A stretch of 64,000 bases of DNA from Methylophilus sp. 42 (GCF_000384155.1 NZ_KB913031.1:496001-560000); one strand, 5' to 3'; numbered from the stretch's first letter, positions 9,780 through 18,840 are shown. The notes: generated by a model not told the origin, from the letters alone. Program-made: numbers and translations.

Positions 9780-10220
9780 ATGGCCGTGCAACGTATTCAG
9801 CTCAGTATCCATCGACTGGATATGCATCATCCCTTGTGGGCGCAATGCCGACATATCCGGCAGATGGTATTCATCGATGAGCAACACGTGCCGGTGGACT
9901 TGGAATGGGATGCCGCTGATGCAACTGCGATTCATTTGCTGGCATGCCAGGGTGATCAATCCTTGGCATGTGCCAGAGTCTTGCCTGACGGGCATATTGG
10001 CCGCATGGCCGTGCTCGCAGCGTGGCGTGGAAAAGGTGTAGGGGAGGCCTTGTTGCTGCAGGCCATACAGGTTTGCCAGCAGTTGGAAGTCAGTCATGCG
10101 CGGCTGTCGGCGCAAATGCATGCCGTTGGTTTTTATCAGCAAGTGGGCTTTGAGGTATGCAGTGAGCCTTACAGTGATGCCGATATATTGCATATAGATA
10201 TGCAACTTGAACTGGTATAA
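9780..10220 (+). CDS. GNAT family N-acetyltransferase
   Basis: A 146-residue protein. ATG 9780 is preceded at a 5-nt spacing by GGAG (9771-9774), so it is preferred to the GTG six bases upstream. The acetyl-CoA pyrophosphate loop is visible in RMAVLAAWRGKGVGEALL, and the C-terminal HAVGFYQQVGFEVCSEPY segment is the family's usual end; the start (QCRHIRQMVFIDEQHVP) resembles the ElaA/YjcF-like group. Substrate unknown. The stop codon lies inside the predicted -10 box of the downstream fae homologue. Confidence 0.85.
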   Translation: MAVQRIQLSIHRLDMHHPLWAQCRHIRQMVFIDEQHVPVDLEWDAADATAIHLLACQGDQSLACARVLPDGHIGRMAVLAAWRGKGVGEALLLQAIQVCQQLEVSHARLSAQMHAVGFYQQVGFEVCSEPYSDADILHIDMQLELV

Positions 10221-10221
10221 T
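10213..10221 (+). promoter_or_regulatory. extended -10 promoter for the fae homologue
   Basis: TGG-TATAAT matches an extended -10 (TGnTATAAT). No good -35 hexamer is seen at 16-18 nt, as is common for extended -10 promoters. Predicted leader about 40 nt, ending in an AAAGGA ribosome-binding site. Confidence 0.55.
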
Positions 10222-10267
10222 TACGGCTTAAGTTTTTCTCCAACTTGCAGACATAAAAGGAATTCTC

Positions 10268-10810
10268 ATGTCAAAAATCGTATTTAAAGCCGGTGAAGCG
10301 ACCGTGTTTTCTGAAGGCAAAGACGTTACCGCCGCCATGCCGGAAATCTTGATCGGTTCTGTCGATGGCCCAGTGGGCGCTGCATTTGCCAACATGATGG
10401 CGCAGACCAAAGGTCACACTGCCATGTTCGCTGTGCGTGATATCAACCAGATGGTGCGTCCAGCGACCATGATGGTGCCAAAAGTAACTTTGAAAGACGC
10501 ATTGAACATTGAGTTGTTCGGTGGTGTGGTGCAAGCTGGTGTAGCTGATGGCATTACGGATGCCGTGATCGAGGGTATTATCCCTAAAGAGCTGGTGAAT
10601 GATCTGTGCATCGTGGCATTGCTGTGGGTGGATCCAGGCTGTGCCAAAGAAGCGAACCTGGACAAGGCTGACCTCTACAAAAACAACTACGAAGCGATCA
10701 AGCTGGCATTGAAACGTGCTTTGAACGACGAGCCTAGCATTGATGAACTGATTGCTAACCGTCATAAAATCAGACACTGTATGTGGGAAGACAGCTGGGA
10801 TCAAAAGTAA
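10268..10810 (+). CDS. formaldehyde-activating enzyme (Fae) homologue, lacking the catalytic His
   Basis: A 180-residue protein of the Fae family, whose canonical members condense formaldehyde with tetrahydromethanopterin. Shared features: FKAGEA start, EILIG, the VPKVTLKDAL block, AVIEGIIPKE and KNNYEAIKLALKRALNDEP. In canonical Fae a His near residue 17 acts as acid/base; here residues 17-30 (GKDVTAAMPEILIG) contain no His, with Met24 aligned by eye to that place. The HGFTSLLAV-type segment reads KGHTAMFAV. It is therefore probably one of the divergent Fae2/Fae3-type homologues of methylotrophs, perhaps a formaldehyde-binding or sensing protein. Strong ribosome-binding site; own promoter and terminator. 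Confidence 0.88.
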   Translation: MSKIVFKAGEATVFSEGKDVTAAMPEILIGSVDGPVGAAFANMMAQTKGHTAMFAVRDINQMVRPATMMVPKVTLKDALNIELFGGVVQAGVADGITDAVIEGIIPKELVNDLCIVALLWVDPGCAKEANLDKADLYKNNYEAIKLALKRALNDEPSIDELIANRHKIRHCMWEDSWDQK

Positions 10811-10828
10811 TCCTGTTTTTTTCTGCCT

Positions 10829-10854
10829 AACCCCGCAATTGCGGGGTTTTTGTT
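10829..10854 (+). terminator. terminator after the fae homologue
   Basis: CCCCGC-AATT-GCGGGG followed by TTTTTGTT, about 20 nt past the stop. Confidence 0.9.
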
Positions 10855-10870
10855 ATGTGGACTTAAAACA

Positions 10871-11278
10871 ATGAAGCATTTAATTAAACGGTATCTGGCG
10901 GTGGTATATGAAGCACTATTGCTGTTGGCGTTAGCGCTGGCACTGACAGCCGCCTATGTCATGTTGCTGGGAGACGCCAGTCATGGCTGGAAAAGGCTGG
11001 GCTTACAGGCCTTGCTGTGGTTGGTGATGGGGGCTTATTTTGTGCGTTGCTGGGTGGTAACCGGACAAACTCTGGCCAGTCAGACTTGGAGGTTAAAGGT
11101 GGTTGATCAGCACGGGCAGTTGCTCGATGTGCAGCAAGCGGTGATGCGTTATGTGTTGGCCGGCGTGTTGCTATTACCTGCCGGGTTGACCTTGTGGTGG
11201 GCATTGCTGGACCGCGAACAACAGTTTTTGCATGACCGTCTGTTAGGCTCTCGCATTATGGTATTGCCGCCGGTTTAG
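10871..11278 (+). CDS. RDD family membrane protein
   Basis: A 135-residue protein starting at ATG 10871 (MKHLIKRYLAVVYEAL); an earlier in-frame start at 10850 would overlap the fae terminator. Three hydrophobic helices are visible (about 10-32, 44-62 and 93-112). The Arg/Asp pattern of RDD proteins is seen in the first helix lead and in DREQQFLHDRLLGSRIM near the C-terminus. Function is unknown; some RDD proteins are ion antiporters. Convergent with lptG, 9 nt away. Confidence 0.8.
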   Translation: MKHLIKRYLAVVYEALLLLALALALTAAYVMLLGDASHGWKRLGLQALLWLVMGAYFVRCWVVTGQTLASQTWRLKVVDQHGQLLDVQQAVMRYVLAGVLLLPAGLTLWWALLDREQQFLHDRLLGSRIMVLPPV

Positions 11279-11287
11279 GCCTTGGTA

Positions 11288-12382
11288 TTATCGTCGCTCA
11301 ACGTAGTAAAGCATGCCGAGCCCAGCCGCTAAAAAGAGGAGCGTGGGACTGATGGCGCTGACCAGTGGTGACCAGTCGTTGAGCACGCCAAGATGCACAA
11401 ACACGCGGTTCATGATTTGATAGACCACCCCCAGGAATATGCCGGCAAAGATTTTGGCGCTGATGCCACCAGCCCGCTGCTGCAAAAAGCCAAATGGCAG
11501 TGCCAGCACGACCATGACCAGGCAGGCCAATGGATATACCAGTTTGGACCAGAGTGCGACCTGGTAGCGGGTGCTACGTTGCCCGTTTTGATGCAGGTAT
11601 TGGATAAAGCTGTACAGGTTCCAGGCCGACATTTTCTCTGGCAGCACGAGCAGTACATTGAGTAACTCTGGCCGGATCAGCGACTCCCATTTCGTCTGCT
11701 TGAAAAACTGCGAGGTGACGGAATTGTTTTGTGCCGACTTGCTGGTGTGCATTTTGGTTTGTGTCACATTCGACAGCACCCAGTGATCATCTTCAAAGTA
11801 GCCTTTGTCGGCGTGGCTAATATTACGCAAGCGGAATTGTGCGTCAAAATCATAAATACGAATATCCACCAGGCTGGTGTCAGGCATGACAGTGGCAACA
11901 TTGACAAAACTGCTGCCATCCTTAATCCATAAACCGGACTGGAAGTCCTGCGCCACCACCGAGTCTGTGGCCTGGATACGGATGCGTTGTGCCATTTTTT
12001 CGCTGATTGGCGCGATGATTTCACCAATCAAAAAAGTGATGAGTGCAAATACCAGCCCAATGCTTAAGAGCATTTTGGCAATCATTTGCAAAGAAATGCC
12101 ACTGGTACGCATCACGATCAGTTCTGAACTCGAGGCCATGGCACCCAGGGTATAGACTATCCCTAAGAGCACAGCCACGGGCGCGACTTCATAAATGTGC
12201 CCTGGGATGCTCAGGCCGACATAAATCAACATGCTGTTAATGCCGTAGTGACCACGTCCAAGGCTATCCAGCTCTTGCAGCAGGTCAAAGAAAGAGAACA
12301 TGGCGAGCAAACCCAGCAACACCAGCATGATGTTGAAGCTGATTTCTTTCCAGAAGTAACGATTGAGGATAGTCAGCGTCAT
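11288..12382 (-). CDS. lptG: LPS export ABC transporter permease LptG
   Basis: A 364-residue inner-membrane permease of the LptB2FG complex that extracts lipopolysaccharide and passes it to LptC-LptA. Six membrane helices are expected: three at the N-terminus, a periplasmic jellyroll domain (about 135-270), then three more. Typical blocks are SIPGHIYEVAPVAVLLG and GAMASSSELIVMRTSGIS, matching LptG. Its start overlaps the lptF stop by 4 nt (ATGA), so the two are translationally coupled. Confidence 0.95.
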   Translation of the reverse strand: MTLTILNRYFWKEISFNIMLVLLGLLAMFSFFDLLQELDSLGRGHYGINSMLIYVGLSIPGHIYEVAPVAVLLGIVYTLGAMASSSELIVMRTSGISLQMIAKMLLSIGLVFALITFLIGEIIAPISEKMAQRIRIQATDSVVAQDFQSGLWIKDGSSFVNVATVMPDTSLVDIRIYDFDAQFRLRNISHADKGYFEDDHWVLSNVTQTKMHTSKSAQNNSVTSQFFKQTKWESLIRPELLNVLLVLPEKMSAWNLYSFIQYLHQNGQRSTRYQVALWSKLVYPLACLVMVVLALPFGFLQQRAGGISAKIFAGIFLGVVYQIMNRVFVHLGVLNDWSPLVSAISPTLLFLAAGLGMLYYVERR

Positions 12383-13488
12383 GTTTTTATGCGCTTGGCC
12401 CGGCGTCTAAACCAGTCAGGAATCAATGGCTTGAGATATTTGCGGCGGTGGTAGAGATACCAGCCGAGCAGGGCGAATATAAGGTGGACTGGCCATAGTC
12501 CCACCAGAATTGATATCTTGCCCTGGGTAATCCAGGCCTGGAAGATACTCAGCATATTGTTGTAGATAATGAATATCAGGATGGCAAACATGATATTTAG
12601 CGAGCGCCCGGCGCGCGGGTCAACAAAACTGAGTGGGATTGCCAGCAATACCATGACAATGGTTGAAATCGGGATAGCCAGCCGCCAGTGCAATTCAGCA
12701 TGATCTGCGGCCGTGGCACCAAAGATCAATGATTGTGTTGTTCTGGTCTGTGCGGTACTGGATGCGGGCGCTGCTTCCTTGATTTCCACACGGATGTCGT
12801 AGCGCTCAAATTCGGTGGTCATCACCTCTAGAGTATTGGGCGTGATTTCATAACGCCTGCCGTGTTCCATGCGCAAAAAATTATCACCATTGGGGGCTTT
12901 ATAGCGGTTGCCACTGTTGGCTGTGATAATGCCGGTCTTGCCATTTTGTTTGGATTGCACAAATATGTTTTTGACCTCATAGCCCAGCTTATCGAAGCTT
13001 TCGATAAAGTAGATACGCTCGCCATTATTCGATTCTTTGAAGGTGCCCGGACTGATAGAGGACAGCTCATCACGTTTTTTTAGCTGAGCGCGATAATTGT
13101 CGGCTTTTTCATTCGCCCAAGGCATGATGATCAGGCTGAACAAGCTGATGATCAGCACAATCGGTGTAATGAAACGCAAGATCGGCAGTACCCATTGGCG
13201 CAAACTCAGCCCGGCGTTCATCCAGATCACCATCTCTGAATCACGATGCCAGCGGGTCAGGGTAAGTAGCACTGCCAGAAAAATGGCGAGAGACAACATC
13301 ATGGGCATGAACTGCACCAGGCTAAAGGTCAGGATAGTACCAATGGCATCATTGGGCAAAATGCCTTTAGATACTTGGCGCACGATGTTACCGGCGCGTT
13401 GCGCCACGACAATGCCCAGGATAATCAGGAAAATGGCAGACGCTGAGGACATCAGCTCTGCAGACAATGCACGTTTGAATATTTTCAA
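12379..13488 (-). CDS. lptF: LPS export ABC transporter permease LptF
   Basis: A 369-residue partner of LptG. Starts with TTG (13486-13488) giving MKIFKRALSAELMSS, the expected LptF beginning; no closer ATG preserves it. Features are helices near 15-35, 55-80 and 100-122, a periplasmic domain with SPGTFKESNNGERIYFIE, and the C-terminal block LAIPLSFVDPRAGRSLNIM. The lptFG pair is divergent from pepA, the same arrangement as in E. coli and many Proteobacteria. Confidence 0.95.
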   Translation of the reverse strand: MKIFKRALSAELMSSASAIFLIILGIVVAQRAGNIVRQVSKGILPNDAIGTILTFSLVQFMPMMLSLAIFLAVLLTLTRWHRDSEMVIWMNAGLSLRQWVLPILRFITPIVLIISLFSLIIMPWANEKADNYRAQLKKRDELSSISPGTFKESNNGERIYFIESFDKLGYEVKNIFVQSKQNGKTGIITANSGNRYKAPNGDNFLRMEHGRRYEITPNTLEVMTTEFERYDIRVEIKEAAPASSTAQTRTTQSLIFGATAADHAELHWRLAIPISTIVMVLLAIPLSFVDPRAGRSLNIMFAILIFIIYNNMLSIFQAWITQGKISILVGLWPVHLIFALLGWYLYHRRKYLKPLIPDWFRRRAKRIKT

Positions 13489-13576
13489 TTTAAATGCACC
13501 GCTTTGAAATCAGCATAAAACACTAGATAATACAACCATCACTCAGGCAAATTGCATGGAATCACAAAGGATAAAG

Positions 13577-15058
13577 ATGGAATTTAGCATAAAAAGCGCT
13601 GCCCCGGAAAAATTGCGTACGGATTGTTTGCTGGTCGGCATTTATGAAGGCCGGAAACTGACGGATTTGGCTAAAGCGCTGGATACGATGAGCGAAAAAG
13701 CCATTTCGGCTGCGCTGAAATCTGGCGATATGGAAGGTAAAACCGGTAGCACCCTGTTGTTACGCCAGCTTTCTGGTGTGGAGGCGCCGAGAGTCATGCT
13801 GGTTGGTTTAGGTAAGGCGGACGATGCGAGCCTGAAAGGCTTACGTAACAGCTTCCGTGCAGCAGTGAAAGCATTGCCTGCTGGCGTGGAGTGTGTGGCG
13901 ACAGACTTTGCCAGCCTGAGTATCAAAAAAATAACCGTGCAGCAAAAGGCTTCCGCCTTGGCCGAGGTTGTGTTGGATGCCACTTATAAAGTAAATGCGG
14001 TGAAAGAGAAGTCTGTTGAGCCGCATCCGCTTAAACAAGTGATCGTACTGGCGGAAAAAGCTGATCAGGCGTCCGTCGAAGCCGGTGTCAGCCAGGGGCA
14101 TAGTTTGGGACAAGGCGTGGCATTGGCCAAAGACCTGGGCAATTTGCCGCCGAATATCTGCACACCGAGCTATCTGGGCAAGCAGGCTGAGAAACTGGCC
14201 AAAGAATATGGCTTTAAGATAGAAGTACTGGATCAGGCTGCGATTGAAAAGCTCAATATGGGTTCTTTCCTGGGCGTGACCCGAGGCAGCGAAGAGCCGC
14301 CACGCTTTATTGTGTTGCAGCATCTGCATGGCAAGAAATCGCAAAAACCAGTAGTGCTGGTAGGCAAAGGCATTACGTTTGATACCGGTGGCATTTCACT
14401 GAAGCCGGGTGCTGACATGGATGAAATGAAGTATGACATGTGCGGTGCCGCTTCTGTGCTGGGTGTATTTAAAGCCTTGGGTGAGTTGAAGTTGCCACTG
14501 AATGTGGTGGGCTTGATTCCGACTTGTGAAAACATGCCGAGTGGCCGCGCGACTAAGCCAGGCGATGTGTTGACCAGTATGTCTGGCCAGACCATTGAAG
14601 TGCTGAATACCGATGCAGAAGGCCGTTTGATTTTGTGTGACGCGCTGACTTACGCCGAGCGTTTTGAGCCAGCGGCAGTGATTGATATTGCCACCTTGAC
14701 TGGCGCCTGCGTCATTGCGTTAGGGCATCATGTTAGCGGCCTGTTTGCCAATAATGACGCCTTAGCCAAAGCCTTGCTGGCTGCTGGCGAGCAAGCAAAT
14801 GACCGCGCCTGGCAAATGCCATTGTGGGACGATTACCAAGGTCAGCTGGACAGCAATTTTGCCGATATCGCCAACATTGGTGGTCGTGCTGGGGGTAGTA
14901 TTACTGCCGCTTGCTTCTTGTCACGCTTTGCCAAGAAATATGACTGGGCGCACCTGGATATCGCAGGCACTGCCTGGAAATCTGGCAAGGAAAAAGGGGG
15001 CACGGGCCGTCCAGTGCCATTGCTAGTGACTTATTTGCTGGAACAAGCCGCCAAATAA
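13577..15058 (+). CDS. pepA: leucyl aminopeptidase PepA
   Basis: A 493-residue M17 aminopeptidase. ATG 13577 is preferred over the in-frame ATG 13556 because MEFSIKSAAPEKLRTDCLLVG matches known PepA N-termini (shown here only as a start) and AAAGGA lies just upstream. The catalytic domain has GKGITFDTGGISLKPG and the signature NTDAEGRL with metal-binding Asp and Glu. PepA works in cytosolic peptide turnover and in some species binds DNA as an accessory factor for Xer recombination. holC follows after 7 nt. Confidence 0.96.
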   Translation: MEFSIKSAAPEKLRTDCLLVGIYEGRKLTDLAKALDTMSEKAISAALKSGDMEGKTGSTLLLRQLSGVEAPRVMLVGLGKADDASLKGLRNSFRAAVKALPAGVECVATDFASLSIKKITVQQKASALAEVVLDATYKVNAVKEKSVEPHPLKQVIVLAEKADQASVEAGVSQGHSLGQGVALAKDLGNLPPNICTPSYLGKQAEKLAKEYGFKIEVLDQAAIEKLNMGSFLGVTRGSEEPPRFIVLQHLHGKKSQKPVVLVGKGITFDTGGISLKPGADMDEMKYDMCGAASVLGVFKALGELKLPLNVVGLIPTCENMPSGRATKPGDVLTSMSGQTIEVLNTDAEGRLILCDALTYAERFEPAAVIDIATLTGACVIALGHHVSGLFANNDALAKALLAAGEQANDRAWQMPLWDDYQGQLDSNFADIANIGGRAGGSITAACFLSRFAKKYDWAHLDIAGTAWKSGKEKGGTGRPVPLLVTYLLEQAAK

Positions 15059-15065
15059 GCGCGTC

Positions 15066-15488
15066 ATGACCAAAATCCGTTTTTACACTGATGTCACTGA
15101 CCCGCCAGCGTTGATACAGCATCTGGTGAGTCAGGCATTGTCACGGCAGCGTCGTGTGACCATTTATGTGCCAGACCGTGAACAGGCACAAAGGCTGGGT
15201 GATCAACTGTGGCAGCAAGGAGCGGACAGCTTTTTGCCAAATGCATTGGCTGATGCCGAGAATGCCGCGCTGACGCCGGTGCAATTGGCCTGGCAGCCGG
15301 AGCAGATTCGTCAGGATGATTTACTGTTCAATTGCCAGGCAGATCTGCCTAAATTTTTCAGTCGTTTTCGGCATGTGTTCGAGTTGATCAGTAGCGAAGA
15401 GGCTGACAAGATTGCCGGGCGGCAACGTTGGGCATTTTATCGTGACCGTGGTTACGAGATTCAGCACATGAATAAGCAAACGCAATAA
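15066..15488 (+). CDS. holC: DNA polymerase III chi subunit
   Basis: A 140-residue protein with the HolC pattern: FYTDVTDPPALIQHLVSQAL, VTIYVPDREQAQRLGDQLW and a RFRHVFELISSEEADKIAGRQRW-type C-terminal half ending WAFYRDRGYEIQH. Chi links the clamp loader (through psi) to single-stranded DNA-binding protein. In many Proteobacteria pepA-holC is followed by valS; here it is followed by a coiled-coil protein instead. Confidence 0.92.
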   Translation: MTKIRFYTDVTDPPALIQHLVSQALSRQRRVTIYVPDREQAQRLGDQLWQQGADSFLPNALADAENAALTPVQLAWQPEQIRQDDLLFNCQADLPKFFSRFRHVFELISSEEADKIAGRQRWAFYRDRGYEIQHMNKQTQ

Positions 15489-15510
15489 CAAGCCTTGCAA
15501 AGGGGATGGT

Positions 15511-16461
15511 GTGGATATTTCAGAAATTCCGGTATTAACCAAAGTCGTTCAGAAAACGGCGGCACCGGCTATCGAGATGGATGAATTGGTTGCGCAGCTT
15601 AAACAGGCGTTGTTGCCGGAAATCACTCAACTGGTGACGGCACAACTGGCCGAGAAGAGCCCTGATACCTTTGCCGCCGGGCAGCAGTCTCTTGCCGATT
15701 ATGCTAACACACTGCAACAAGAGGTGCTGGCGAAGGCACAGTCGCAGGTCGGTGATAGCATTCAGGCGATAGAGCAGGCCTTCCGTGAGGCGATGGGGAA
15801 TGTCAGCAAGCAGCAGTTGCAGGCATTTGAAGAGCAAGTGACGCGATTGACTGAAACGCAGCAAACGCAGATACAGTCGAGTGAGCAATCGTTTCAGGCC
15901 ACACTGGAAAGCAATCTCCAACAACAATTGCAAGCGGTCGAGGAAAAGCTGTCGCAGTTAGGGCAAACCCAGCAGCAATTACTGGCGGCCACCGAACAAA
16001 CCGTGCGTGACACGGTGGATAAAGCCAGTCAGCAATGGCTGGGTGAGACGCTGTCCCCGCTGGTAGATGCGCAGCAGGCGCAAATGGAGAGCCGCCTGCA
16101 ATCCTTGCGTGAACAACTCGAACAGGGCCTGGTCGAGCATTTGCAACAATTGCAAGAAACGAATAAACAAACCTTGTCTGATAGCCAGGCATCGGCTGCC
16201 GCCACGCTGGTCGCAGACTACAAGCAGTCGCTGCAAGAGGCATTTACCGAGTTGAATGCAGCCCAAATGGCTGAGTTTAAACAGGGTATGCAAGCTGAGC
16301 TTGCTGCATCAGAGCCAGTTTTGCAGGAGAAAGTAGCTGCACTGGTCGCAACGGCGGTGGCGACACAACTGCAGGAAATGGAGGCTGAAATGAACAAACG
16401 CCTCAAGTCACGTATTCTGGAAGTATTACAGGGCATCAAGTTTGTGATGCCCACGATTTAA
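15511..16461 (+). CDS. Gln-rich coiled-coil protein of unknown function
   Basis: A 316-residue protein starting with GTG after AAAGGGGA. About residues 65-295 are an uninterrupted heptad-rich, Gln/Glu/Ala-rich coiled coil without Cys or recognizable catalytic motif; the N-terminus (MDISEIPVLTKVV) and the C-terminal tail LKSRILEVLQGIKFVMPTI are the only non-repetitive parts. No signal peptide or membrane helix. Its place directly after holC (22 nt) suggests co-transcription with pepA-holC. Its stop codon is 1 nt from the convergent xthA stop. I do not recognize the family; a structural or DNA/nucleoid-associated role is possible but unproven. Confidence 0.75.
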   Translation: MDISEIPVLTKVVQKTAAPAIEMDELVAQLKQALLPEITQLVTAQLAEKSPDTFAAGQQSLADYANTLQQEVLAKAQSQVGDSIQAIEQAFREAMGNVSKQQLQAFEEQVTRLTETQQTQIQSSEQSFQATLESNLQQQLQAVEEKLSQLGQTQQQLLAATEQTVRDTVDKASQQWLGETLSPLVDAQQAQMESRLQSLREQLEQGLVEHLQQLQETNKQTLSDSQASAAATLVADYKQSLQEAFTELNAAQMAEFKQGMQAELAASEPVLQEKVAALVATAVATQLQEMEAEMNKRLKSRILEVLQGIKFVMPTI

Positions 16462-16462
16462 C

Positions 16463-17233
16463 TTATGCGTTGGTCAGTGTCAACATGACCGGTGTATGAT
16501 CGCTGGGGCGCTCCAGTTTACGCGGTGCCTTGTCTATCACACAGCTCTGGCACAGGGCTTGTAAGGCATCACTGACCAGAATATGGTCTATGCGCATGCC
16601 CATGTTGCGGCGGAAGGCGGCCATCCGGTAATCCCACCAGCTAAATTGCCCGGCTTCGTCGTTAAACAGGCGAAAGCTATCGTGTAATCCCAGCGCTAAT
16701 AACTGCTGAAACGCGTCCCGTTCGGGCTGGCTCACCAGCACTTGCCCTTCCCAGGCAACCGGGTCATGGCAATCTCTATCATCCGGTGCAATATTGTAAT
16801 CCCCCAACAAAGCGAGTTTTTCGTGTTGCTTTAACTCGTCCGTGACCCAGTTCTGCAAGGCGGCCAGCCAGTTGAGCTTGTATTGATATTTATCTGAATC
16901 TAGCGCCTGGCCATTGACCACATACGCGCAAATCACACGCACACCTTGTATCGTGGCAGCAATAATGCGCTTTTGCTCATCGGCAAAATTTGGCAGGTCA
17001 AGGTGCACATCGTTGAGTGGATGCGGGCTGATAATCGCCACGCCATTGTAGGTTTTCTGACCATTATGGACCGCATTAAACCCGGCTTCTTGCAAGGCGG
17101 CATAAGGAAACTTGCTGTCCTCCTGCTTGGTTTCCTGCAGGCACAATACGTCCGGCTGATTGGCGGCCAGCCAGTCCAGCACATGTGGCAAGCGTACAGT
17201 CAGCGAGTTGACGTTCCAGGTAGCCAGTTTCAA
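16463..17233 (-). CDS. xthA: exodeoxyribonuclease III
   Basis: A 256-residue AP endonuclease/3'-5' exonuclease for base-excision repair. TTG at 17231-17233 gives MKLATWNVNSLTVRL, the expected family N-terminus, with GGAG 7 nt upstream; the 30-residue upstream extension is basic and not conserved-looking. Motifs: LQETKQED (catalytic Glu), NGVAIISPH, LLGDYNIAPDDRD (Asp/Asn) and SDHTPVMLTL (Asp-His) at the C-terminus. Confidence 0.93.
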   Translation of the reverse strand: MKLATWNVNSLTVRLPHVLDWLAANQPDVLCLQETKQEDSKFPYAALQEAGFNAVHNGQKTYNGVAIISPHPLNDVHLDLPNFADEQKRIIAATIQGVRVICAYVVNGQALDSDKYQYKLNWLAALQNWVTDELKQHEKLALLGDYNIAPDDRDCHDPVAWEGQVLVSQPERDAFQQLLALGLHDSFRLFNDEAGQFSWWDYRMAAFRRNMGMRIDHILVSDALQALCQSCVIDKAPRKLERPSDHTPVMLTLTNA

Positions 17234-17450
17234 CAAAGTTCTCCACAAATGATTTGGCGAAAGGCGCTGTATGCGCCTGAGGGTCACACGCATTTTACAC
17301 GACTCTTTTAACCATGCCGTCAATCACCACACCGTGGCTGATGACTATGTTGATTGCGTGATCTGCTATATATCAGACAAATGGCGTATTTTTCAATCAC
17401 GCGCTCCCCGTTACAGTGACGCTTGCATGGTTTGATATCGGGAGCAAAAA

Positions 17451-18644
17451 ATGAACAGCAGCAAAGGGAGTCGCGCAGGTTTCTCCAGAAGTGAGTGGTG
17501 GCTGGTTGTGGCGATTGTGCTAGTGGCGATAGGCTTGCGGCCGGGAATTGTTTCCATGGGGCCTGCCTTGCCTGCCATCATAGAAGCATTTCAATTGAGT
17601 CACGCCGTGGCCTCGATGATGACGGCGATTCCTGATCTATTAATGGGGGCGTTGGCTTTACCTACACCGTGGCTGGTGCGCCGGTTTGGCGTCAATAAAG
17701 TGTTAATGGTGGCTTTGAGTGTGCTGAGTATTTCAATGTTAGTGCGCGCTTACTCTTGTGGCAGTGTCTTGCTATTGAGTACCACGGTCGGGGTGGGTGC
17801 TGGTATTGCTGTGGCAGGCGCTATGTTTGCAGGCATAGCTAAAGCCAGCTTTGCCAATCGAGCAGCGTTAATCATGGGCATTTATGCTACTGCTTTGTCA
17901 TTGGGCAGTACCTTGTCGGCCGGGCTGACTGGCTGGATATTGCAGTTTGCAGGCTGGCGCCTGGCAACCGGGGTTTGGGCGGCATTTGCTGCCATTGCCA
18001 TCGTTGCCTGGTGGCTTGTGATCCGTAAATCACTCACAACGCGGCAGGTAAGTGAGCCATTAGCTATGGAGGCCGTCGCCCCCCGCTTGCCTTTGCGCAC
18101 CCCTGTTGCCTGGATGATAGCGTTGTTTTTTGCCTGCGTTAATTTCCTGTTTTACTCCATCCTCACCTGGACGGCAGCTATGTACCAGGAGACTGGCATG
18201 CCTGCCGCAGAGGCAGGGGCGGTGCTGGCCAGCTTCACCTTCTGCTTCATGCTGGCTAGCCCGGTGGTTGGCATGTATAGCCGCCAACTTGACAGGCGTG
18301 GCTGGCTTACAGGCTGCGCCCTGTTGTCTACAGTTGGCTTGGCAGGCATGGCGACGCCTGGGGCATCACCTTGGCTATGGGTGCCGGTCACCGCATTTGG
18401 CCTGGGTGGTGCATTTACACTGGCGATGACTTTGCCTCTGGATCATACCCATACACCAGATGCGGCTAATCGCTGGAATGCCTTTGTGTTGACCATCGGC
18501 TATCTCATCGCCGCTACCGGGCCATTTATTATGGGCCTGATGCACGATAGAAGTGGGCACTTTGTTGGCGGTTATCAATTGCTGGTTGCTGTTTCTGTGC
18601 TGATGTTGCTATTGGCTACCCGGTTGAAGCCGCCGCGTCATTAA
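17451..18644 (+). CDS. MFS transporter, CynX/NimT type
   Basis: A 397-residue, 12-helix major facilitator. The start AIGLRPGIVSMGPALPAI is the hallmark of the CynX (cyanate) / NimT (2-nitroimidazole) group, and LVRRFGVNKVLMVAL is the loop 2-3 motif. Substrate cannot be read from sequence; no cyanase or nitrile genes are adjacent. The gene stands alone with 217 nt upstream and no clear terminator. Confidence 0.85.
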   Translation: MNSSKGSRAGFSRSEWWLVVAIVLVAIGLRPGIVSMGPALPAIIEAFQLSHAVASMMTAIPDLLMGALALPTPWLVRRFGVNKVLMVALSVLSISMLVRAYSCGSVLLLSTTVGVGAGIAVAGAMFAGIAKASFANRAALIMGIYATALSLGSTLSAGLTGWILQFAGWRLATGVWAAFAAIAIVAWWLVIRKSLTTRQVSEPLAMEAVAPRLPLRTPVAWMIALFFACVNFLFYSILTWTAAMYQETGMPAAEAGAVLASFTFCFMLASPVVGMYSRQLDRRGWLTGCALLSTVGLAGMATPGASPWLWVPVTAFGLGGAFTLAMTLPLDHTHTPDAANRWNAFVLTIGYLIAATGPFIMGLMHDRSGHFVGGYQLLVAVSVLMLLLATRLKPPRH

Positions 18645-18702
18645 ACGGTTTTGGGATGTCGCGGGTTGCGCGCCTGCGGCCATCGCATTGGGGATCATGC
18701 AT

Positions 18703-18755
18703 CCAATTACATTGATACCAGTATAAATGGCTGTCTGTTTGTTTGATGTAATTGG
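18703..18755. repeat. 10-bp inverted repeat upstream of the GGDEF-EAL gene
   Basis: CCAATTACAT (18703-18712) and ATGTAATTGG (18746-18755) are perfect inverted arms 33 nt apart. GTATAAAT occurs twice nearby (18721-18728 and 18767-18774), each a possible -10 core. The set may be an operator-promoter region for the downstream gene. Confidence 0.4.
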
Positions 18756-18840
18756 CAGCATATACGGTATAAATTAGGCTGGATTTTTATGATGAGCCTA
18801 ACGCCTCAACCCCAATTGCAGTGATGTGTTGACGATACCA

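Noticed and set aside
9664-10041. 125-aa open frame across the doxX start and GNAT gene
   Set aside because: Overlaps the doxX start and the GNAT gene in a different frame; no ribosome site and no domain.
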